A stretch of 58,019 bases of DNA, from contig JAQUGQ010000009.1 in NCBI GenBank assembly GCA_028684095.1, positions 1 through 58,019 on the forward strand. The letters are read 5' to 3'. The notes beneath the pieces were generated by a model, which was given only the letters and a program-made list of their open reading frames with translations, was not told the DNA's origin and did not search any database. The translations under genes and the position numbers were made by a program. The DNA is from Clostridia bacterium. Its GTDB lineage: Bacteria; Bacillota; Clostridia; TANB77; CAG-465. Positions 52,312 through 58,019 of this stretch are shown piece after piece; within the stretch, counting starts at the first letter, position 1, and every line of letters starts with the position of its first letter.

Positions 52312-53739
52312 TTACATTGGAGTAATCACACATCTAAATCCTAAACTTTTGTATGCTTTTCCACCTGTATTACTGAAAGCAAAAGCTCCTACTCCTGTAG
52401 TATTAGAATATGTTCCACCTCTATGAAGCCATGGAGCATCTAAAAACATAAAACTAGAATAATCTCCAAACCAAGATTTTGAACCAATACCATTTGATGT
52501 TTCAAAAATTGCATCTCCATTAATTATTTTATTATTTTCTAAATTATAGTTTGATTCATTATCATCATTATTATTATCGAAGTTATATACTGTTTTATAT
52601 TTTGAACTTTTCTGCGCTAAACCATCTTCTAATATGTTTTTACCATACTTTAATAGATTTTCATTTCCATTATTTATATATGCTGATACTCTTTCCCACA
52701 AACCACCTGAAATATCATACACTCCATACACATTGCCAGTTGTGCTTTGATCTGAATTAATCATGATTGCTTCTTTTTCATCTTTTGCTAAACCATCTTT
52801 CCCATTTCCGCCTGCAGTTACTGCATATATAACATCTGTACCTGTAACTATTTTAGATTCATTTACTTTTAATTCAATACCATTTCTTCCATATTTACTA
52901 TGAGAAAGATATGCAATGCAGCCCCATTCACTATTTTTAATCATATGTGAATCTGAATCATTTAAATTTAAACCATATGGATTACCATTTGAATTTAATG
53001 CTTTGCTTATATCATATGAAGATCCGATATTTATATTATTATATGAATATTTATTTGCTTTAAATACTGGAAATACAATTTTTGTTAATTCACTTTTTAC
53101 AGTACCGTAATAATTATTTTCTACCTCTCCTGAAAAAGTAATTTTAGACTCTACTTGCATATCTCCTTGCTCAGTTACTGCGAAGCCAGCTTCGTATTTA
53201 GAAACCCAAAAACCAGTAATTTCACTATCCCATCCACCTATATCTACATTATTTACAAATGATGGATGTACTTTATATTCTTTAGATATTTCTGTCCCAT
53301 TAGCTACGGTATTAGTATTACCTTTTAAAAATATAATATCTATTGGAGGTACTGCAAAAGAAATATCATCACTTATTTTATATGCATACCTAGGTATCCA
53401 AACCCATATAGATCCATCTTTTGTTTTTGCATTTGCCCACTGACTAGTTTTACCATCTGTTAATCCTATTTGCTCTTTATAATCATACCAAGTTGTATCA
53501 GAATTTGGATCTGAAATTTCAACCCAATCATTTTCCACCCATTTTACAGCAATCATTCCATCTACTAACTTAGGTTTATTTATACCTTCTAATTCTACAA
53601 AATCTGCTATATCACCTTTGTTTTCACTAATTTTTATATCAGTGTTAGTTTTCGAAGTACCAACCAAAAAAAGCACAAAAATTATTAGTAATATTAGTAT
53701 AATTATAGCTATAACTATTTTAATTTTTCTATTATTCAT
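52312..53739 (-). CDS. Membrane-anchored FGE/SUMF1-like domain protein
   Basis: 475 residues. One N-terminal helix (about 6-28) anchors an extracytoplasmic domain of the formylglycine-generating-enzyme fold: IWVWIPRYAYKI at the start, TGFWVSKYEAGF, GGLWERVSAYIN, and the closing WLHRGGTYSNTTGVGAFAFS and LGFRCVITPM. The Cys pair that binds copper in true FGE is not seen, so it is more likely a binding or structural member, as in many surface proteins of clostridia. GGGGG precedes the ATG. It lies downstream of the deacetylase gene. Confidence 0.7.
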   Translation of the reverse strand: MNNRKIKIVIAIIILILLIIFVLFLVGTSKTNTDIKISENKGDIADFVELEGINKPKLVDGMIAVKWVENDWVEISDPNSDTTWYDYKEQIGLTDGKTSQWANAKTKDGSIWVWIPRYAYKISDDISFAVPPIDIIFLKGNTNTVANGTEISKEYKVHPSFVNNVDIGGWDSEITGFWVSKYEAGFAVTEQGDMQVESKITFSGEVENNYYGTVKSELTKIVFPVFKANKYSYNNINIGSSYDISKALNSNGNPYGLNLNDSDSHMIKNSEWGCIAYLSHSKYGRNGIELKVNESKIVTGTDVIYAVTAGGNGKDGLAKDEKEAIMINSDQSTTGNVYGVYDISGGLWERVSAYINNGNENLLKYGKNILEDGLAQKSSKYKTVYNFDNNNDDNESNYNLENNKIINGDAIFETSNGIGSKSWFGDYSSFMFLDAPWLHRGGTYSNTTGVGAFAFSNTGGKAYKSLGFRCVITPM

Positions 53740-53814
53740 TATAAAATCCCCCTTTTATATATATTATAATTTATTTTCTATTATTACTTTTCTTTTGAAC
53801 ATTGATAAATCCCG

Positions 53815-54702
53815 CTACCAATTGACATTTACATTTGCTTGTTTTAAGTAATTTATATATGTACTTATAGGCATACTTCTATTTGCATAAATTCTAGGTA
53901 TTTTAAATATATCATGCTTATTTGAATAATATATACCTCCATCCATATTTAAGGCAAAAGTATAATTCTCCTTAGTTATATTTAAAATATAATCATTAAA
54001 CAGTCCGTATGGATAACAGAAAACATTACTATCAATATCAAATTTTTCTTTTAATGCTTTTTTTGAATCAATTAATTCTTTACTTATCACTTCATTTTTA
54101 AGTGAAGTAAGTTTCGGATGAGATAAGGTATGTGATTGTATATCTATAATATTACTTTCCTTCATTTCTTTTATTTGTTCAGTAGTTAAATAATTCTCTC
54201 CATCTATATAATCCGTTATAATATATATACTAGCTTTTAAATTATATTTTTTTAGTAATGGAAATGCATTGTTATAAAAATAAACAAAACAATCATCAAA
54301 TGTTAAAGCTACTGGTTTTTTGTATTTATACATTTTATCAAACTCATTTATATAAACTGTTTCATATCCATTTTCTGATATATATTTAAGTTGTTGTTCT
54401 AATTTTAAAGGTGATACATAGTTTTCAGTATCAGTAGCATTTCCAAAATCATCAGATATAAAATGATACATAAATATAGGTATACTAAAATTAAAATTCT
54501 TGGGTGGAATTAAATATTCTTCAATTTTTTGCTCAGGTTCATATTTTTTAATTGCATATATTTCTACATCATCATTATTAGATAAATTAATTGATACTTT
54601 ATTTAATTTTACAAGTATCAAATAAAGTATCGTGATAATTAATAAAATTAAAACAGAAATAGTCACTTCTTTAAATAATTTTGATTCTAAAATCTTTTTC
54701 AT
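53815..54702 (-). CDS. Polysaccharide deacetylase (CE4), membrane-anchored
   Basis: 295 residues. An N-terminal helix is followed by an 80-residue linker and a NodB domain. The motifs are TFDDCF (catalytic Asp and metal Asp), and SHTLSHPKLT (HxxxH metal ligands), with FCYPYG as motif 3. CE4 enzymes remove acetyl groups from peptidoglycan or exopolysaccharide GlcNAc. AAGGAG precedes the ATG and it has its own promoter. Substrate not determined. Confidence 0.88.
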   Translation of the reverse strand: MKKILESKLFKEVTISVLILLIITILYLILVKLNKVSINLSNNDDVEIYAIKKYEPEQKIEEYLIPPKNFNFSIPIFMYHFISDDFGNATDTENYVSPLKLEQQLKYISENGYETVYINEFDKMYKYKKPVALTFDDCFVYFYNNAFPLLKKYNLKASIYIITDYIDGENYLTTEQIKEMKESNIIDIQSHTLSHPKLTSLKNEVISKELIDSKKALKEKFDIDSNVFCYPYGLFNDYILNITKENYTFALNMDGGIYYSNKHDIFKIPRIYANRSMPISTYINYLKQANVNVNW

Positions 54703-54750
54703 AATTTACTCCTTAAAAATTATATAACTAATAATTTTATATATATATAT

Positions 54751-54779
54751 ATTATACTTTATTATACTAATTTTTTCAA
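54751..54779 (-). promoter_or_regulatory. Promoter of the CE4 deacetylase gene
   Basis: Minus-strand TTGAAA, 17-base spacer, TATAAT, about 35 bases before the ribosome binding site. Confidence 0.65.
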
Positions 54780-54823
54780 CTAAATAAAAGAATATTATCT
54801 ATTATACACTTTACTTTTCAGAA

Positions 54824-55531
54824 TTATTTTCTATTAATCAAAATAGTATAACAACTATTTCCACGATATTTTCCAGTTACCGGTTCAAAATCTTCTTCTC
54901 CATCAAATGTAAATACAGTTAATTCAATTGGCGATATAATATTTTTTGTTTCTTTATCTCCAACTAACTTTACTGATGTACATTGAGTTTTTTCTGTCAT
55001 TTCTGGTTGTGTCACATGGTAATATGCTCTACCTGGAATTAAATTAACATCATCATATAAGTAAAATTGTAATTTAGGAAACATCAAATATGCATGATCA
55101 GGATTTAATATTACATGATCAATTACTTCACCAGTATTTAAAGTAAATTTTATATTATATCCTATTCTATATTTTTCAATATTTGAATATTTATTCCAAT
55201 ATTCCTTCCAAACATACTCAAAAGATTTTCCACTAACTACACTCTCGTTTGTAGGAATAGCATAAAATAATCCCATTATTAGTTCTGCATCCCAAACCGA
55301 AGAATATTCTGTTATTATTTTTTTTTCGTTACCACTTTTTATGTATAATCCAATTTTTATTGGATTATTATCAACATATACTTCTTCTTTGGGTTCTTCT
55401 TTTATATCTTCTACTTGTTTTACTATCACTTCATTTTTTTGTTCATTATTTCGATTGTCAAAATACAAAACCATTAAAGTTGTTATTATTATTAAAACCA
55501 TTGTAATTATTATGAATAGTCTTTTTTTCAA
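54824..55531 (-). CDS. Unknown membrane-anchored extracytoplasmic protein
   Basis: 235 residues, starting at TTG 55531 behind GGAAG (a GTG three codons earlier is almost inside that site). An N-terminal helix (about 4-24) and a charged linker KEEPKEEVYVDNN are followed by a beta-rich domain with VWDAELIMGLFYAIP and DGEEDFEPVTGKYRG. No known motif. It lies upstream of the deacetylase gene but has no shared promoter that I can see. Of unknown function. Confidence 0.6.
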   Translation of the reverse strand: MKKRLFIIITMVLIIITTLMVLYFDNRNNEQKNEVIVKQVEDIKEEPKEEVYVDNNPIKIGLYIKSGNEKKIITEYSSVWDAELIMGLFYAIPTNESVVSGKSFEYVWKEYWNKYSNIEKYRIGYNIKFTLNTGEVIDHVILNPDHAYLMFPKLQFYLYDDVNLIPGRAYYHVTQPEMTEKTQCTSVKLVGDKETKNIISPIELTVFTFDGEEDFEPVTGKYRGNSCYTILINRK

Positions 55532-55641
55532 ATTTATCACTTCCTTTTAACATTATATCATATATTTTTTCATAATTCAATTTATTAAGATTTGTAATTT
55601 TTTTCAATACATATTTATATATTTTGATTCAATTTCAACAA

Positions 55642-55663
55642 AACTGCAGTCAATTTGCAGTCA
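55642..55663. repeat. 22-base direct repeat, left copy
   Basis: Two direct TGCAGTCA octamers separated by a short AT spacer, identical over 22 bases to 57652-57673. A related, diverged copy is at about 56633-56656. The 55532-55921 gap otherwise holds the hairpin at 55813 and AT-rich sequence with no other feature I can support. Confidence 0.75.
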
Positions 55664-55812
55664 TTTAGGGGGTATAAAACATTTATTTATCAAAGATTAT
55701 AAGTGTTTTGGTTTTTTGTGAATTTATGCACCATTTTACAGTTTCATGTGCATCAGTTCATTTACTGTAACATTTTAACTACTCAATTATAAAAATCTAT
55801 ATTTATCAACAA

Positions 55813-55850
55813 AAACATCCAAAACGAGTTATTACTCAAATTGGATGTTT
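55813..55850. terminator. Terminator-like hairpin
   Basis: AAACATCCAA and TTGGATGTTT pair around an inner GAGT-TATT-ACTC stem, about 70 bases past the stop of the 126-residue gene. The T run is short. Confidence 0.55.
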
Positions 55851-55921
55851 ACTATAAGTTTATATTTTTCGTATAAAAAACTTTATTCGGGGTTTTTGGC
55901 ATATTTTAGAAGTTGTTGACT

Positions 55922-56302
55922 TTATTTGGGTTCATTTTCACTTATATATTTTTCACGCTCTTCTCTTTGTTTTTCATCGAACTTCATAAGTTTGTCTCTA
56001 TACTCTTCTTTTTTTGCTTCCTCGTCAAAAAAATCAGAAAATGTCATTATAGTATTTAGGCTTACCTGTTTTGTTCCTATTGTTTCTGTATATCCACAAT
56101 GGCTGCATACTCTAGCGGCAATGTATTTTTTTTCCTGCCTGATAGGACTTCCTACTGCTACCTGCACAGTATCGCCTGGTCTTCTATCTACTCCTCCTGC
56201 CGGTCTTGTTTCATACCTATATACTGGCACGTTTTCTTCAGATAGCCTATTTTCCATGGTGCATTTGTATCCTAACTCTTCACATTTAGTTTTTCCTGCC
56301 AT
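55922..56302 (-). CDS. Small zinc-ribbon-like protein of unknown function
   Basis: 126 residues, charged, soluble. One CxxC at ARVCSHCGYTETIG and an N-terminal CEELGYKC give four Cys, which could bind one zinc. The middle RPAGGVDRRPGDTVQVAVGS is Gly/Arg-rich and the C terminus is a charged helix. Base composition is clearly richer in GC than its surroundings. GGGGG precedes the ATG, and a perfect hairpin lies in the leader. It sits on the tRNA-linked mini-island and may be mobile cargo. Confidence 0.6.
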   Translation of the reverse strand: MAGKTKCEELGYKCTMENRLSEENVPVYRYETRPAGGVDRRPGDTVQVAVGSPIRQEKKYIAARVCSHCGYTETIGTKQVSLNTIMTFSDFFDEEAKKEEYRDKLMKFDEKQREEREKYISENEPK

Positions 56303-56322
56303 AAAACTTCCCCCTTATATTT

Positions 56323-56341
56323 TCGGAGACTTAGTCTCCGA
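56323..56341. promoter_or_regulatory. Leader hairpin of the zinc-ribbon gene
   Basis: TCGGAGAC-TTA-GTCTCCGA, a perfect 8-base stem, ends about 13 bases before the ribosome binding site GGGGG. It could modulate translation or be a weak terminator. Confidence 0.45.
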
Positions 56342-56436
56342 ATTATTTAATTCGAAGAGCATAAAAAATTTACTCTACTCTATTATTATACTACATTTCT
56401 GTTCAAATTTCAAGTTTTATGTAAAGTGCCGTAAAA

Positions 56437-56461
56437 AACACCTCATATTTCTATGAAGTGC
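56437..56461 (-). terminator. Terminator next to the partial tRNA-Cys copy
   Basis: CACTTCATA and TATGAGGTG pair around a 4-base loop and run into TTTTTT on the minus strand. Its position relative to the tRNA-Cys 3' copy is the same as that of the terminator at 57687 relative to the full gene. Confidence 0.7.
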
Positions 56462-56471
56462 TACTTTATTC

Positions 56472-56516
56472 GTGGAGGCGCCAATCAGATTTGAACTGAT
56501 GATCACGGTTTTGCAG
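56472..56516 (-). repeat. Partial tRNA-Cys copy, probable attachment site
   Basis: 45 bases identical to the 3' part of the tRNA-Cys gene (57722-57766), from the encoded CCA end through the anticodon loop. Sequence diverges beyond GCAG. This is the typical footprint of an element integrated at the 3' end of a tRNA gene. Confidence 0.85.
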
Positions 56517-56562
56517 TTTTAATTGTTTCAAAACTCTTAATATCAATTATGCCACTTTAAGG

Positions 56563-56661
56563 TTACACTTCGCCACCTTTAACAATTTCACTTTTCAGCT
56601 TCGCAACGTCTAATATATATTCGACCACCTTGACGTTGCAGTCAAATTTGCTGTCAACTTG
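56563..56661 (-). other. Coding-like remnant inside the mini-island
   Basis: A 32-codon open stretch reads YQVDSKFDCNVKVVEYILDV followed by AKLKSEIVKGGEV and a stop. Codon use is less AT-rich than background and it includes the diverged TGCAGTCA repeat. It may be the tail of a lost integrase or cargo gene; I do not recognise it. Confidence 0.3.
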
Positions 56662-56688
56662 ATATATATATTATAATAATAGATATAA

Positions 56689-57552
56689 TTATTTCAAAAA
56701 ATTCCCTTTATTCTTAATATAGCTATTGTAAATATTTCTATGAATTTCAGAACCAATATTTATAGCTTCATTATTATAGTAAATATACATTTCACTAAAT
56801 CCAGAAATAAATATAGAAATTATATATTCCCCTATATTTGTAGATATAATTCCACCATCATTTCTTACATTATCAATTTCATCTGTTTCCCATGCAATTG
56901 CACCACTTTTTGATGCAATGTATTTTATTTTACTTTCATCTTCTCCTTTAAATAAAACATCATATAAAGGTAAACCTTTTATTAGCATATCATTATTCTT
57001 TTGTTTCTTCAATATATCTAATATTTCGTTACATATATCTTCACTATATAGTTCTTTACTCAAAATTTTATTATATGCCAACGCATATTCATAAGGAGTA
57101 GTTTGCCCCAATTTTTTATATATAGAAAAATCTATTTTATTGAAAATTATAGTTTCCTTAAATCCTAATTTTTGAATTGTATTATTAATATTTTCAATAC
57201 CTAAATAGTCTATTAATTTATTTGTTGCTATATTATCACTACAGATAATCATAAGTATAGCATAATCTTTTGAAGTCATTTTTAATCCAAATTCCAAAGA
57301 AGAAATTATGCCAGAATTTATATTAGAAATATTATCTTCTTTAGTGTATTCCATAATATCTTTTCTGTTTTTTAATCCATCACTAACTTGCCTATAATAT
57401 TCAATTAGTATAAATAACTTAATACAACTAGCAGTTTCAAAAATATCATCACTATGAAACTTTATTTCATTTCCTTTTAAATCATTTGCATATATTCCAA
57501 TTCTATAATTTAGTTTGCTTGCGATATCTATAATTTTCTCTTTTAAATCCAT
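56689..57552 (-). CDS. Serine hydrolase of the class A beta-lactamase fold, without signal peptide
   Basis: 287 residues. The serine motif is ASCIKL (SxxK), the second motif is CSDNIATN (SDN), and the third is ASKSGAI (KSG). The omega-loop Glu of true class A beta-lactamases is not at its expected place; the region reads TTPYEYALAYN, as in the Beta-lactamase2 group. There is no signal peptide, so it is cytosolic, unlike secreted lactamases. GAGGT precedes the ATG. It is the only full gene between the attachment repeats. Activity on beta-lactams is not implied; it could be a peptidase or esterase. Confidence 0.75.
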   Translation of the reverse strand: MDLKEKIIDIASKLNYRIGIYANDLKGNEIKFHSDDIFETASCIKLFILIEYYRQVSDGLKNRKDIMEYTKEDNISNINSGIISSLEFGLKMTSKDYAILMIICSDNIATNKLIDYLGIENINNTIQKLGFKETIIFNKIDFSIYKKLGQTTPYEYALAYNKILSKELYSEDICNEILDILKKQKNNDMLIKGLPLYDVLFKGEDESKIKYIASKSGAIAWETDEIDNVRNDGGIISTNIGEYIISIFISGFSEMYIYYNNEAINIGSEIHRNIYNSYIKNKGNFLK

Positions 57553-57651
57553 ATACTACCTCACTTTATTTAATTTATATTGTACCATATATTTTTATAT
57601 AACAAAAGTATTTTTTATAAATTATATGTAAATAATACAATAAAAGTATAC

Positions 57652-57673
57652 AACTGCAGTCAATTTGCAGTCA
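57652..57673. repeat. 22-base direct repeat, right copy
   Basis: Identical to 55642-55663, 2.0 kb apart, and just past the tRNA-Cys terminator. Confidence 0.75.
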
Positions 57674-57685
57674 AGCGTGGAAAAA

Positions 57686-57716
57686 GCAAGTCTCTAATTT
57701 CTTAGAAACTCGCTGT
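57686..57716 (-). terminator. Terminator of the tRNA genes
   Basis: GCGAGT-CTAA and TTAG-ACTTGC arms with a GAAA loop, then TTTTTCC on the minus strand, directly downstream of tRNA-Cys. Confidence 0.75.
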
Positions 57717-57722
57717 TTATTG

Positions 57723-57796
57723 TGGAGGCGCCAATCAGATTTGAACTGATGATCACGGTTTTGCAGACCATTGCCTTACCACTTGGCTATGGCGCC
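57723..57796 (-). tRNA. tRNA-Cys (GCA)
   Basis: Cloverleaf on the minus strand from GGCGCCA to TGGCGCC plus T and encoded CCA. The anticodon loop is CTGCAAA, anticodon GCA. The T-arm is TCAGTTCAAATCTGA. Its 3' part is duplicated at 56472-56516. Confidence 0.95.
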
Positions 57797-57849
57797 GTTT
57801 ATATATATTATTCTATTTATTTTAAAATATTCCATATATAAAAAAAAAA

Positions 57850-57925
57850 TGGAGCGGGAGACGGGGCTCAAACCCGCGACCTTCGCCTTGGCAAGGCGAC
57901 GCTCTATCAACTGAGCTACTCCCGC
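57850..57925 (-). tRNA. tRNA-Gly (GCC)
   Basis: Minus strand, acceptor GCGGGAG with CTCCCGC, anticodon loop TTGCCAA (GCC), T-arm GCGGGTTTGAGCCCCGT, encoded CCA. Confidence 0.95.
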
Positions 57926-57942
57926 ATCATAAAGATATAATA

Positions 57943-58018
57943 TGGTGGCCAGAGAGGGAATCGAACCCCCGACACGGGGATTTTCAGTCCCCTGCTCTAC
58001 CGACTGAGCTATCTGGCC
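57943..58018 (-). tRNA. tRNA-Phe (GAA)
   Basis: Minus strand, acceptor GGCCAGA with TCTGGCC, anticodon loop CTGAAAA (GAA), encoded CCA. It starts one base from the window edge, and the three tRNA genes are probably one transcript. Confidence 0.95.
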
Positions 58019-58019
58019 T

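Overview
The window is about 58 kb of very AT-rich DNA. It has strong GGAGG-type ribosome binding sites, textbook TTGACA/TATAAT promoters, U-tailed hairpin terminators and the standard bacterial code, with TGA used as a stop. Together with a SipW/TasA-type secretion locus, Zur/Znu, Fur-family and ArsR regulators and CCA-encoding tRNA genes, this points to a low-GC Bacillota, most likely an anaerobic Clostridia-like lineage. I cannot name the genus. Nearly all genes are on the minus strand.

Layout. 1-8100 is accessory DNA: a possible IS200/IS605 end, a HAD hydrolase, a transposase-derived gene with an eroded catalytic triad, a GyrI-like protein, a frameshifted HipA-like kinase, a TIM-barrel isomerase, a YgjP-type metallopeptidase, an orphan dapB, two phage-tail-like genes, and remnants of a TipAS-domain gene and a copper ATPase gene. 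8139-10264 holds a PAP2 phosphatase and a cell-wall amidase. 10458-14504 is a compact operon of a Tes/MJ0619-like radical SAM enzyme, an ICMT-like methyltransferase, a DUF4395 protein, a non-canonical Lgt homologue and two paralogous small membrane proteins. I read it as a candidate lipid- or lipoprotein-modifying cassette. 14702-18268 holds a DUF4349 protein and a three-gene ABC-2 exporter. 18601-22742 is an ArsR-controlled cluster of ArsP permease, two thioredoxin-like proteins, CcdA and ArsM, followed by a separate Cys-rich small gene.

22920-39440 is the centrepiece: eleven minus-strand genes behind one good promoter. They encode five TasA/CalY-like exported proteins with AWF-type signal segments (four full subunits plus a short one), a 2267-residue TasA-domain/BspA-LRR adhesin, two SipW-type signal peptidases, a membrane-anchored McrB-like AAA+ ATPase, a DUF2357 protein and an EAL-like cytosolic protein. 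McrB/DUF2357 pairs normally occur with nucleases in defence systems. Here the pair sits between the subunit genes of a surface fibre and no nuclease is visible. This is the strongest candidate in the window for an undescribed system.

39860-44604 is a zinc-uptake locus: zur divergent from znuA-znuC-znuB, a DUF318 permease and a TIGR03943 protein. 44669-55531 carries a long PurM, a frameshifted unknown gene, a SIS protein, a transglutaminase-like protein, a very large membrane protein, an FGE-like surface protein and a CE4 deacetylase. 55541-58018 is a tRNA-linked mini-island: tRNA-Cys, tRNA-Gly and tRNA-Phe, a 45-bp partial copy of tRNA-Cys 1.25 kb away, and between them a serine hydrolase of the class A beta-lactamase fold.

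Four genes are split by what looks like one extra A in a short A tract. This pattern fits sequencing indels as well as real decay, so those genes may be intact in the cell. All calls come from reading the sequence; no database search was run.
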